Shown: in pieces, positions 4,291 through 12,535 of the stretch
How positions within the stretch are numbered: the first letter of the stretch is position 1
Layout: each line of letters opens with the position of its first letter
Origin: a virus
Strand: one strand, 5' to 3'
Virus record (IMG/VR): IMGVR_UViG_3300043468_000417
Location: 1-60,364 of that record
Length of the DNA stretch: 60,364 bases
Notes under the pieces: model-generated
The model's database searches: none
What the model saw: only the letters and a program-made list of their open reading frames with translations
What the model was told of the DNA's origin: nothing
Translations under genes and position numbers: made by a program

Positions 4291-6225
4291 ATGTCAAGAA
4301 CTATTGAAAACCCATACGAAAACTTTATTGCATTGTCACGTTATGCAAGATGGATATCAGAAGATAACCGTCGTGAAACATGGGGTGAAACAGTAGATAG
4401 ATATTTTGATTTTATGACAGATCACCTAAACAAAAATCACTCATACGTGCCAGAGGAAAAACTTCTTAAAGAATTAAAGGATGCAGTTTATAATCGCAAT
4501 GTAATGCCATCAATGAGATCAGTGATGACTGCAGGTGCTGCATTAGATAGAGATCATGTTGCAGGCTATAACTGTTCATTTGTTCCAGTAGACTCACCAC
4601 GTTCATTTGATGAAACAATGTATATCTTGATGTGTGGAACAGGTGTTGGTTTCTCTGTAGAATACAAGTATGTTAATAAGCTTCCTGCCGTTCCAGAAGC
4701 ATTTGAAAAGTCTACAACCGTAATTGTTGTTGAAGATTCTAAGACTGGATGGGCAAAGGCTTATCGTGAACTACTTGCCATGTTATGGGCAGGACAGGTT
4801 CCAGCAATTGATGTAAGTAAACTACGTCCAGCAGGTGCACGTCTTAAGACAATGGGTGGTCGCTCATCAGGTCCACAACCATTAATTAATTTATTTGATT
4901 TTACAATTGCAAAGTTTAAAGTTGCAGCAGGTCGTCAGCTAAAGCCTATTGAGGCACACGATATTATGTGCAAAATTGGAGAAGTTGTAGTAGTTGGCGG
5001 AGTTCGTCGTTCTGCAATGATTTCACTTTCTAATATTAATGATATTGAAATGGCTCAGGCTAAATCAGGTAACTGGTGGGAAAACAATTCACAACGTGCT
5101 CTTTCAAATAACTCTGTTGCGTATTCTCGCAAACCAGAGATGGAACAGTTTATTGCAGAATGGAAATCACTATATGACTCAAAGTCTGGCGAACGTGGAA
5201 TCTACAATGTTGCAGCAGCCCAAAAGCAGGCAGCTAAATATGGACGAAGGGACCCTGAAGTACATTATGGAACCAACCCTTGTTCAGAAATTATTCTCCG
5301 TCCTTATCAGTTTTGTAATCTTTCAGAAGTCGTATTACGTGAAAAGGATACAAAGAAAGATATCGAAAGAAAAGTAGAGCTTGCTACAATTCTTGGTACA
5401 TGGCAAGCAACTTTAACAGACTTTAAGTATCTTCGTAAAATTTGGAAAGATAACACAGAAGAGGAACGCCTACTAGGAGTTTCTCTAACTGGACAATTTG
5501 GGCATAAGTTTATGTCGGGTAAAGAAGACCTAGTTTCTCTGGAAGCATTTCTAATGTCTTTAAGAGAAAAGGCAAGAGAAGTAAATACAGAAGAGGCTGG
5601 GAAAATTGGGATTCCACAGTCTGCCGCTATTACATGTGTAAAGCCTTCAGGCACAGTATCTCAATTGGTCGGGGTGTCTTCAGGAATGCATGCCTGGCAT
5701 TCTCCATATTATATTCGTACAGTTCGTGGTTCAAAGGGGGATCCAATCTCTACATTTTTGAAAGAAGTTGGAATTCCAGTAGAAGATGATGTAATGAAGC
5801 CAAATGACACATACGTCTTTTCGTTTCCAGTAAAAGCACCAGAAGGTGCAATTGTCAGAAATGATTTAACAGCAATTGAGCATTTAAATATTTGGCTAGT
5901 TTACCAACGTGCATGGTGTGAGCATAAGCCATCAATTACAGTTTCAGTTAAAGAAGATGAGTGGATGGAGGTTGGCGCTTGGGTATATAAGCATTTTGAT
6001 GAAGTATCAGGTATTTCATTCCTGCCACATTCAGATCACTCATATAAACAAGCTCCATACCAAGAAGTTTCTAAAGAAGAATATGAAAATCTGCTTTCTA
6101 AGATGCCTAAGAGCATTCGTTGGGAAGACTTATCTTTTTATGAAACAGAAGATGGTACAAGCGGAACACAGACCCTTGCCTGTACTTCAGATGGAAATTG
6201 TGAGATTGTAGACATTTCCGCTTAA
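4291..6225 (+). CDS. nrdJ: Class II (adenosylcobalamin-dependent) ribonucleoside-triphosphate reductase
   Basis: The enzyme makes deoxyribonucleotides for phage DNA synthesis. Visible residues follow the Lactobacillus leichmannii-type monomeric reductase: C95 (AGYNCSF) and C342 (QFCNLSE) as the redox pair, C331 and E333 in NPCSEI as the radical cysteine and catalytic glutamate, and a C-terminal shuttle pair C631/C637 (ACTSDGNC). PSGTVSQLVGVSSGMH is the family's phosphate-loop region. At 644 aa it is shorter than the roughly 740 aa of the Lactobacillus enzyme, with the loss outside the motifs. No partner subunit is needed, but the cell must supply B12 coenzyme. A thioredoxin or glutaredoxin gene was not seen nearby. 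The ribosome binding site is GGAGAAAAGG. Confidence 0.92.
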   Translation: MSRTIENPYENFIALSRYARWISEDNRRETWGETVDRYFDFMTDHLNKNHSYVPEEKLLKELKDAVYNRNVMPSMRSVMTAGAALDRDHVAGYNCSFVPVDSPRSFDETMYILMCGTGVGFSVEYKYVNKLPAVPEAFEKSTTVIVVEDSKTGWAKAYRELLAMLWAGQVPAIDVSKLRPAGARLKTMGGRSSGPQPLINLFDFTIAKFKVAAGRQLKPIEAHDIMCKIGEVVVVGGVRRSAMISLSNINDIEMAQAKSGNWWENNSQRALSNNSVAYSRKPEMEQFIAEWKSLYDSKSGERGIYNVAAAQKQAAKYGRRDPEVHYGTNPCSEIILRPYQFCNLSEVVLREKDTKKDIERKVELATILGTWQATLTDFKYLRKIWKDNTEEERLLGVSLTGQFGHKFMSGKEDLVSLEAFLMSLREKAREVNTEEAGKIGIPQSAAITCVKPSGTVSQLVGVSSGMHAWHSPYYIRTVRGSKGDPISTFLKEVGIPVEDDVMKPNDTYVFSFPVKAPEGAIVRNDLTAIEHLNIWLVYQRAWCEHKPSITVSVKEDEWMEVGAWVYKHFDEVSGISFLPHSDHSYKQAPYQEVSKEEYENLLSKMPKSIRWEDLSFYETEDGTSGTQTLACTSDGNCEIVDISA

Positions 6226-6237
6226 AGGGTATATAAT
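6209..6237 (+). promoter_or_regulatory. Sigma70-like promoter before the virion region
   Basis: TAGACA (6209-6214), a 17-base spacer and TATAAT (6232-6237) match the consensus at 5/6 and 6/6. The promoter overlaps the end of the reductase gene. The leader that follows contains two short hairpins before a strong ribosome binding site. Confidence 0.7.
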
Positions 6238-6243
6238 AAAGAT

Positions 6244-6280
6244 TGGGGTAAAACCCAAAATTCCTGGGCACACGGCCCAG
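6244..6280 (+). other. Two short leader hairpins before the membrane-protein gene
   Basis: TTGGG/CCCAA (6244-6258) and CTGGGC-ACACG-GCCCAG (6264-6280) can form adjacent stem-loops in the leader. Neither is followed by a T run, so they are not terminators. The second lies 6 bases before AAGGAGG and may affect mRNA stability or translation. Confidence 0.5.
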
Positions 6281-6298
6281 AAATAAGGAGGATCTAAA

Positions 6299-6529
6299 TT
6301 GGCAACAAAAGAAGATCTTAACAATGATGGAAAGGTAACTATGCAAGAGAAAATTCTAGCAGCGTTAGCAAGCTATGGTCGTCACTTTTTAGGTGCGGCT
6401 ATTGCTCTTTACATGACTGGAAATACTGACCCAGGAGACCTAATCAAGGGTGGTATTGCGGCTTGTCTACCAGTTATTTTGAAGGCACTTAATCCAAATG
6501 AAAGTTCATTTGGCTTTACAAAGAAGTAA
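6299..6529 (+). CDS. Small membrane protein with EF-hand-like loop, possible holin
   Basis: The 76-aa protein starts at TTG behind AAGGAGGATCTAAA, which is strong enough to fix the start. Residues 6-17 (DLNNDGKVTMQE) match the 12-residue EF-hand/dockerin calcium loop: D1, N3, D5, G6, V8 and E12 are all present. The remainder contains two hydrophobic stretches (HFLGAAIALYMTG and IKGGIAACLPVILKAL) that could be membrane helices. Small proteins of this kind between replication and virion genes are often annotated as holins in actinobacterial phages. The lysozyme-like gene is on the other strand 3 kb away. The holin call is an inference; a short virion-associated membrane protein is the alternative. 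Confidence 0.55.
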   Translation: MATKEDLNNDGKVTMQEKILAALASYGRHFLGAAIALYMTGNTDPGDLIKGGIAACLPVILKALNPNESSFGFTKK

Positions 6530-6552
6530 AATTCAGTAAGTAATTAGGACGG

Positions 6553-6582
6553 CTCCTATGCTAAAATGAGCATAGGAGTTTT
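6553..6582 (+). terminator. Intrinsic terminator
   Basis: CTCCTATGCT (6553-6562, in its exact form GCTCCTATGCT shifted by one) pairs with AGCATAGGAG (6569-6578) around a 6-base loop, followed by TTTT. It separates the small membrane-protein gene from the fibre array and would reduce read-through into it. Confidence 0.8.
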
Positions 6583-6603
6583 CCTATTTAGGAGATTTAG
6601 CAA

Positions 6604-6951
6604 ATGGCAGGTCAAAAGAATTGGGAAGTGGATCAAAACACTACCTTCACATTTACCGTTGAATATAAAGACGACGACGGAGATCCAATCGTTCTTACAA
6701 ATTGTTCCGCAAAAATGCAGGTTCGTGATACTAAGGGTGGAAGCAAGTTAGCTTTTAGTCTTACATCACCATCAGGCGGAATACTAATAGACGAAGCCCT
6801 AGGCAAGTTAACTATTAAGATGACCCCTACTCAAACCAATAAATTATTCTATCCAAAGTCCTCATATGACATTATGCTAACTGATAGCAATTTGAATAAA
6901 ACCAAATTACTTGAAGGATTCATAACTTTGAGCAGATCGGTGACCATTTAA
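6604..6951 (+). CDS. Beta-sandwich virion protein (BppU N-terminal-like)
   Basis: A 115-aa protein opening the fibre region. It reads as an Ig-like or baseplate-upper-protein (BppU) N-terminal beta sandwich: FTFTVEYKDDDGDPIVLTNC, SAKMQVRDTKGG, LTIKMTPTQTNKL and YDIMLTDSNLNK are alternating strands with the typical 'D-x-D-G-x-P-x-x-L' entry and late 'LLEGFITLSRSV'. In other phages this domain anchors receptor-binding proteins to the baseplate. GGAG lies 9 bases before the ATG. The stop overlaps the next ATG (TAATG), so the two are coupled. Confidence 0.6.
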   Translation: MAGQKNWEVDQNTTFTFTVEYKDDDGDPIVLTNCSAKMQVRDTKGGSKLAFSLTSPSGGILIDEALGKLTIKMTPTQTNKLFYPKSSYDIMLTDSNLNKTKLLEGFITLSRSVTI

Positions 6952-7409
6952 TGCCAATCACTAATAATAATAGCAATCCGACAGTAGTCGTAACAGAAGA
7001 AGTTAAAAGAGTAGTTTTAAATACTCCAGGACCTCAAGGTCCTAGAGGAAAAACAATTTTGAATGGAGATGGTGTTCCAGCCGATAATCTAGGTTTCGAA
7101 GGCGATTTCTACTATGACAAACTAACAACTAGATTCTATGGCCCAAAGCCAAGTGATGCTTCTTGGACTGGGGCAACAAACTATCTACTCAGCACAAGCA
7201 CCCTTACATACCCTTTCTCAATAAATCAGGTTGTAAATGCAGGATCGTACTACTACCTTGAAATAACACATAATATGGGCTATAACCCAAATGTTACCGT
7301 CAAGAATAGCGCTGGAGATATATTAGAAACAGGAATAGACTATAATAGTATTAACAAAATTACACTGACAATGGCTCAACCATTCGGTGGGACAGCATAC
7401 CTGTCTTAA
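6951..7409 (+). CDS. Fibre protein with short collagen-like segment
   Basis: The 152-aa protein has a polar N-terminus, then a collagen-like GPQGPRG at about residues 27-33, a module EGDFYYDKLTTRFYGPKP (the 'YYD/YYN' tail-fibre motif), and a C-terminal beta domain with HNMGYNPNVTVKNSAGD typical of phage tail-fibre tips. Collagen-like triplets commonly trimerise phage fibres. It probably works with its neighbours as a fibre segment or adaptor. The gene starts in the stop of the previous one. Confidence 0.65.
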   Translation: MPITNNNSNPTVVVTEEVKRVVLNTPGPQGPRGKTILNGDGVPADNLGFEGDFYYDKLTTRFYGPKPSDASWTGATNYLLSTSTLTYPFSINQVVNAGSYYYLEITHNMGYNPNVTVKNSAGDILETGIDYNSINKITLTMAQPFGGTAYLS

Positions 7410-7423
7410 GGGAGATATAGCAT

Positions 7424-8845
7424 ATGGCAAGATTATTTGTAACTGACATAAATCTGAATAAGAATGAACTTCAGAATGCCAGAATTCAGGGGCTTTCAAC
7501 AGCTCCATCTAGTCCAGTAACTGGACAAATTTATTATGATACATCAAATAACACGATGTACTACTACAATGGATTGTCATCACCAAATGGTCCATGGATG
7601 TCAATGTCTGGTTCTACAGAAGTTATTCAAGATGTTATTGGCTCAGCAGTATTAGGCGGAGTTGGATTATCAGCAACATACAATGACACAGCTGGAACAA
7701 CAACAATAGATTTAGACAATACAGCAGTAACAGCAGGCTCTTATGGTTCTTCAACAGCAATACCTACATTTACAGTAGATGCCCAAGGACGTTTGACTGC
7801 CGCAGGAACTGCAACAGTAGCAACAACTCTTTCAATTGCTGCAGAATCTGGAACAGCAGACACAGTAAATCTTCTTACAGATACTTTGACATTTGCCGCA
7901 GGCGAAGGAATCAATACAACTGTAACAGATAACACAATTACAATTGCTGGAGAAGATGCTTCTACTAGTAATAAGGGTGTTGCCTCATTCAATTCAGATG
8001 ACTTTAACACAACAGACGGACACGTAGAACTAGAAGATACTGTTGTTAAAACAGTAACAACTGATTCTGGAGCATTAACTCCATCGTCACACGGTCTATC
8101 TATCCTTGGCGGAGAAGGAATCGATGTAACTCATACTGGAACATCAATTACAGTAGCAGGAGAAGATGCAACCACAACTAATAAGGGTGTGGCTTCTTTC
8201 GCAGATGCAGACTTTACAGTAACATCTGGCGCAGTAACAATTAAAAATGTTAACCTTGCCACACAGACAACTGGAAACTATATTGCAACTATTGCTGGAA
8301 CAGCAAATGAAGTTGAGGTTTCAGGTTCTGGCTCAGAAAACTCAGCGGTAACAATTGGTCTTCCAAATGACGTAACAATTACTAATAACCTTACAGTTGG
8401 CGGTAACTTAAACGTAACTGGAACAATTAACTCAGTAAATACCACTCAGGTAAATATTGTTGACAATAAGATTAATCTTAATACCGACTTTACTGGATCT
8501 CCAACAGCAGATGCTGGAATCCGTGTAGAGCGTGGAGATGGCGCAGATGTTGAAATCCTATGGAATGAGACAAATGACAACTGGACCCTTACAAACAATG
8601 GTACAAACTATCATGCAATTGTTCGCAAGTTTGCTTCAGATATTACCACAACAGAGTCAGCACCATTTACATTTACTGCAACACACAATTTAGGAACAAG
8701 AGATGTAACAGTTCAAGTATTTGCAACTGCGTCTCCATATAATCAAATTGAGTGTGACGTAGATCATACATCTACATCAGTTGTAACACTAACATTTGCA
8801 GCAGCACCAACAGCTGGACAATATAGAGTAGTTATAACAGGATAA
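7424..8845 (+). CDS. Repetitive tail-fibre protein
   Basis: 473 aa, rich in Thr, Ala, Asn and Gly and almost free of Cys, as expected of a trimeric beta-structured fibre. Residues about 25-60 hold the recurring module (SPVTGQIYYDTSNNTMYYYNG). The middle has at least two copies of a unit around ITIAGEDASTSNKGVASF and ITVAGEDATTTNKGVASF. A later NLTVGGNLNVTGTINSVNTT segment is the triple-helix-like stalk seen in marine phage fibres, and the C-terminus (FTFTATHNLGTRDVTVQVF) resembles the tip of the preceding protein. GGGAGA precedes the ATG. Confidence 0.75.
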   Translation: MARLFVTDINLNKNELQNARIQGLSTAPSSPVTGQIYYDTSNNTMYYYNGLSSPNGPWMSMSGSTEVIQDVIGSAVLGGVGLSATYNDTAGTTTIDLDNTAVTAGSYGSSTAIPTFTVDAQGRLTAAGTATVATTLSIAAESGTADTVNLLTDTLTFAAGEGINTTVTDNTITIAGEDASTSNKGVASFNSDDFNTTDGHVELEDTVVKTVTTDSGALTPSSHGLSILGGEGIDVTHTGTSITVAGEDATTTNKGVASFADADFTVTSGAVTIKNVNLATQTTGNYIATIAGTANEVEVSGSGSENSAVTIGLPNDVTITNNLTVGGNLNVTGTINSVNTTQVNIVDNKINLNTDFTGSPTADAGIRVERGDGADVEILWNETNDNWTLTNNGTNYHAIVRKFASDITTTESAPFTFTATHNLGTRDVTVQVFATASPYNQIECDVDHTSTSVVTLTFAAAPTAGQYRVVITG

Positions 8846-8847
8846 TT

Positions 8848-9303
8848 ATGGCAAAGCAATTTAAAACACCAATTGCTCCGCCAGCCTTAAGTTCAGATCC
8901 AACAGGAACTGTTGCTGGTGAAATATACTATAATACAGTTTCTGGTGCTTTAAAGATTTATAATGGAACAACCTGGTCTTTACTAACAGGTGGAGGCGGG
9001 GGAACTTCAAATTCATTTGAAGTTTTGTCAACATCTCCAGCATCTCCATCTCAAGGAAGAGTTTATTTTGACTCTTCAGAAAATACAATTAAAGTATATA
9101 ACGGTAATATCTGGTATGATGTTGCGGGGCCAAAAGAATTATTGGATCACCAACACTATGCTGGAGAAGGACTGGTAAGGCATGTAGATTATGGACAATA
9201 TGTAGATGAGTTGAATTATATTGTTTCTATGGATGGCGGAACCGCAAGTACATCATATGCTTCTGCACCAAACAATGATATAATAGACGGAGGAGCAGCA
9301 TAG
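8848..9303 (+). CDS. Short fibre-associated protein
   Basis: 151 aa with two copies of the fibre module: GEIYYNTVSGALKIYNGTTW and SQGRVYFDSSENTIKVYNGN. This is the same W-ending 'YYNT...YNG' unit that begins most fibres in this array. The C-terminal 45 residues (HQHYAGEGLVRHVDYGQYVD...) are acidic/aromatic and not recognised. It may be an adaptor that joins fibres through the shared module. It is separated by 2 bases from the preceding stop. Confidence 0.6.
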   Translation: MAKQFKTPIAPPALSSDPTGTVAGEIYYNTVSGALKIYNGTTWSLLTGGGGGTSNSFEVLSTSPASPSQGRVYFDSSENTIKVYNGNIWYDVAGPKELLDHQHYAGEGLVRHVDYGQYVDELNYIVSMDGGTASTSYASAPNNDIIDGGAA

Positions 9304-9306
9304 AAT

Positions 9307-11454
9307 ATGGCAATTAGAATTCAGTTACGCAGAGACACCGCAGCAAATTGGACTTCATCGAATCCAGTATTGCGAGCAGGTGAGTTGGGTATTGAAACAG
9401 ATACTCTTAAATTTAAAATTGGTAATGGTTCCAGCACATGGACACAAATTACAAATTATGCAAACGTTACAAGTACAGGCTTATCAAATAGCCTAAATGA
9501 TTATATACTTTCTGCAACTAAGGGAACCCCTGGAGGACCAGCAGCACTAGATTCAAATGGCGACCTCCTTGTTCCAGAAAATTCAGTCATTCTTTGGAAT
9601 GATGCTGATTATACTTATCAAACAACAGTAAGTGCTACACAGCCTACAGCAAATAGAACAATTACTTTGCCAGATGCTACTGGAACAGTAGCGCTTACAA
9701 CAGATCTTTCCCCATATGCCCCTTTATCTGGAGCTACATTTACAGGAAACATTAGCATTCCAACAGCAATTACTTTTGAAGGCGCAACAGCAAATGACTT
9801 TGAAACAACTATTCAGGTAACAGATCCAACTGCAGATAGAACTATCACTTTCCCAGATGCAGGTGGTACAGTAGCTTTGACCACAAATATTCCTTCAACT
9901 ACAGACAATTTGTCAGAAGGATCAACAAATAAATATTATACAGATGAAAGAGCACAGGATGCCATTGCAACAGCAATTGCGGCGGGAACTCATACAAATA
10001 TAACTATCACATATGATGATGATAATAACAAGTTTACTTTTGTAGGAGCAAACACCTACTCAGATGAAAATGCACAAGATGCAGTAGGAAATGCAGTCGG
10101 CACAGGATTGTCGTATAACGACACAACTGGTGCTATATCAGTAGATACTACAGCAATTCAGGCTCGTGTAGCAGATGTTTCAGATACAGAAATTGGATAT
10201 CTAAATGGTGTTACTTCAGGAATTCAAACACAGATTGATAATAAGGCTTCATTATCTGGAGCAACATTTACAGGAGCCGTTTCTGGAACAAGCTTAACGC
10301 TTTCTGGAGACCTAACAGTTAATGGAACTACTACAACATTAAATTCAACAACAATATCTGTTGATGATAAAAATATTGAACTAGGATCAGTCGCTACCCC
10401 ATCAGATGCTACAGCAGATGGCGGCGGAATAACTCTAAAGGGAGCAACAGATAAAACTTTCAATTGGGTAGATGCTACAGACGCATGGACCTCATCAGAG
10501 CACTTAAACCTTGCTTCAGGAAAGTCACTATATTTAAACGGTACACTATTAAAGGATGCTACAGAAACTCTTACAAATAAGACACTTACATCTCCAGTTA
10601 TTAATACCCCAACTGGGATTACAAAGTCAGATGTAGGTCTTGCAAATGTAGACAATACAACAGATGCAGGAAAGCCTGTCTCAACTGCTACCCAAACAGC
10701 TCTTGATCTTAAACTTGCTTCTGCAACAGCAGCTACAACTTATGAAACAATTACTAACGTAGCTTTAAAGGCACCACTTGCTGACCCAACATTTACTGGA
10801 ACAGTAACACTTCCTTCAACAACATCAATTGGAGATGTATCTTCAACTGAATTATCTTATCTAAACAATGTAACTTCTGCAATTCAAACACAATTGGATG
10901 GCAAGGTAGATGAGTCACTATTTGATACAAAGGGAGATATTTTAGTTGCTTCCGCAGATAACACACCAGCAAAATTAGCAGCTGGAACAAACGGATATTT
11001 GCTTACAGCAAACTCAGCTGCAGCTAATGGAGTTGAGTGGGCGGCAGCACCAGTAAGTCTTCCAACTCAAACAGATAATTCAGGAAAGTATTTAACTACA
11101 GATGGAACCACAGCATCTTGGGGAACTCTAGTAGTACCAATTACAACTGGTACATCAACAGTTTCAGCAAATACAGCAACGACAATAGATACAACAGCAT
11201 TGTCAGCGTTCACATCTATTGAATATATGGTTTCATTAAAGCAGGGTTCAAAGATTAGAACATCTAAGGTAGTTGTTCAGACTGACGGAACTTCTGTAGA
11301 TATGACAGAGTTTGCAATTACAGAAACTGGAGGAACAATTGCAGGAGTAGTTGTTTCAGTCGCAGTATCTTCAACAAATGCAGTACTACAATTAACAGCA
11401 ACAGATGCAGTAACTACAAACGTAACGGTAAAATTTAGCAAAGTAGCACTTTAA
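9307..11454 (+). CDS. Long tail-fibre protein
   Basis: 715 aa. The N-terminus (MAIRIQLRRDTAANWTSSNP, then LRAGELGIETDTLKFKIGNG) is the common head domain of phage fibres and major tropism determinants ('RRDTAANW...GELGIETD'). The shaft has repeats built on DPTADRTITFPDAGGTVALT and LDSNGDLLVPEN, and two copies of a unit ending in YLNGVTSGIQTQIDNK / YLNNVTSAIQTQLDGK, which looks like a coiled-coil stalk. The C-terminus (TSIEYMVSLKQGSKIRTSKV...) is a beta domain found at the ends of several phage fibres. No reverse transcriptase or template repeat is present, so diversity-generating retroelement variation is not indicated. Confidence 0.78.
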   Translation: MAIRIQLRRDTAANWTSSNPVLRAGELGIETDTLKFKIGNGSSTWTQITNYANVTSTGLSNSLNDYILSATKGTPGGPAALDSNGDLLVPENSVILWNDADYTYQTTVSATQPTANRTITLPDATGTVALTTDLSPYAPLSGATFTGNISIPTAITFEGATANDFETTIQVTDPTADRTITFPDAGGTVALTTNIPSTTDNLSEGSTNKYYTDERAQDAIATAIAAGTHTNITITYDDDNNKFTFVGANTYSDENAQDAVGNAVGTGLSYNDTTGAISVDTTAIQARVADVSDTEIGYLNGVTSGIQTQIDNKASLSGATFTGAVSGTSLTLSGDLTVNGTTTTLNSTTISVDDKNIELGSVATPSDATADGGGITLKGATDKTFNWVDATDAWTSSEHLNLASGKSLYLNGTLLKDATETLTNKTLTSPVINTPTGITKSDVGLANVDNTTDAGKPVSTATQTALDLKLASATAATTYETITNVALKAPLADPTFTGTVTLPSTTSIGDVSSTELSYLNNVTSAIQTQLDGKVDESLFDTKGDILVASADNTPAKLAAGTNGYLLTANSAAANGVEWAAAPVSLPTQTDNSGKYLTTDGTTASWGTLVVPITTGTSTVSANTATTIDTTALSAFTSIEYMVSLKQGSKIRTSKVVVQTDGTSVDMTEFAITETGGTIAGVVVSVAVSSTNAVLQLTATDAVTTNVTVKFSKVAL

Positions 11455-11468
11455 GGGGGTAATAGATA

Positions 11469-12191
11469 ATGGCAGATAAAAACTTTAAAGTTAAATCTGG
11501 ATTAAATATCCCGATTGCTTCGGCTGCAATTCTTACCACTGATTCAAGTGGTAATATATCTTCTACCGCCGTTCTTCCAATTACAGCAGGCGGAACAGGA
11601 CAAACATCAGCGACTAATGCTATAAATGCCTTGCTCCCAATTCAAAATGGATCAACAATAAACTATTCAATCCAGTCAGATGGAACAAACATCTCATGGG
11701 CTAAGCTATATAATCAGGTAATTCAAGATGCAGGAGTTTCTGTAAATCCCCGTCGAAATATAAATTTTGTAGGAGGAACATTTGCAGATAATTCAGGATC
11801 TGATACTACAACTATCACATTGCCTCCAACTCCAAAGTATCAAACATCTGCTCCATCTAGTCCAGTAGTTGGACAAATTTGGGTGGACTCAGATGATGAC
11901 GTAGATACATTTAATCCTTATATGATTAGTAGAAATAAGTTTACTGCAACTAGCGGACAGACTGAATTTGCTACAACACAAACTTTTATTCAGGGGTACG
12001 AACAAGTATTTCTTAATGGTATACTTTTGGTATATGGAGATGACTATACAGCTCCTACTACATCCTCCGTCGTTTTATCTTCTGGAGCAGCAGTCGGAGA
12101 TTCAGTAGAAATTATTATTCAAACTAATTTATCCGCATATATAGTTGAAACGCCTCTTAGGGCTTCAACATTTATGTTGATGGGGGCATAA
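11469..12191 (+). CDS. Tail-fibre protein, 'FKVKSGL' family
   Basis: 240 aa. The N-terminal FKVKSGLNI and GGTGQTS motifs recur in the proteins at 19267 and 21972. A second conserved part (SAPSSPVVGQIWVDSDDD, then FTATSGQTEFATTQTFIQGY and FLNGILLVYGDDYT) is shared with the protein at 21972 and is a beta-rich adaptor domain known from many aquatic phage fibres. A GGGGG ribosome binding site precedes the ATG. The stop overlaps the next start (TAATG). It is probably a structural joint between fibre parts. Confidence 0.7.
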   Translation: MADKNFKVKSGLNIPIASAAILTTDSSGNISSTAVLPITAGGTGQTSATNAINALLPIQNGSTINYSIQSDGTNISWAKLYNQVIQDAGVSVNPRRNINFVGGTFADNSGSDTTTITLPPTPKYQTSAPSSPVVGQIWVDSDDDVDTFNPYMISRNKFTATSGQTEFATTQTFIQGYEQVFLNGILLVYGDDYTAPTTSSVVLSSGAAVGDSVEIIIQTNLSAYIVETPLRASTFMLMGA

Positions 12192-12535
12192 TGGCAACAG
12201 AAGTATTTAAGATACTAGGGCAGGTAGCACCAGGAACAACTAATACAGCATTGTATACCGTTCCAACAGGTAAGTCTGCAGTCATATCAACTATTGCTGT
12301 ATGTAATCAAACATCTTCTGATGTAACATTCAGAATTGCTACACAAAAAGCAGCAGATGCCTCAACATCTACAATTTTAGCTAAACAATATATTGCGTAT
12401 GGTTCAACAGTAGCTGCCAACGACACAACATTTGTCACTATCGGAGCTACGCTTGCGGCGGGAGATCAAATAATCGTTTACGGTTCATCTTCTAGTCTTT
12501 CATTCAACGCATATGGCTCCGAGGTGACACCTTAA
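12191..12535 (+). CDS. Small beta-sandwich virion protein
   Basis: 114 aa. ALYTVPTGKSAVISTIAVCN, then VTFRIATQKAAD and ATLAAGDQIIVYGSSSSLSF form a compact beta-sandwich pattern. This fold is common in phage minor structural proteins and is often described as a head-fibre or tail-tip decoration. It is coupled to both neighbours through overlapping stop/start codons and has no glycine-rich part. The exact role is unknown. Confidence 0.6.
   Translation: MATEVFKILGQVAPGTTNTALYTVPTGKSAVISTIAVCNQTSSDVTFRIATQKAADASTSTILAKQYIAYGSTVAANDTTFVTIGATLAAGDQIIVYGSSSSLSFNAYGSEVTP

Noticed and set aside
9307-11454. Diversity-generating retroelement target (major-tropism-like head)
   Set aside because: No reverse transcriptase, template repeat or A-biased variable repeat was found in the window.
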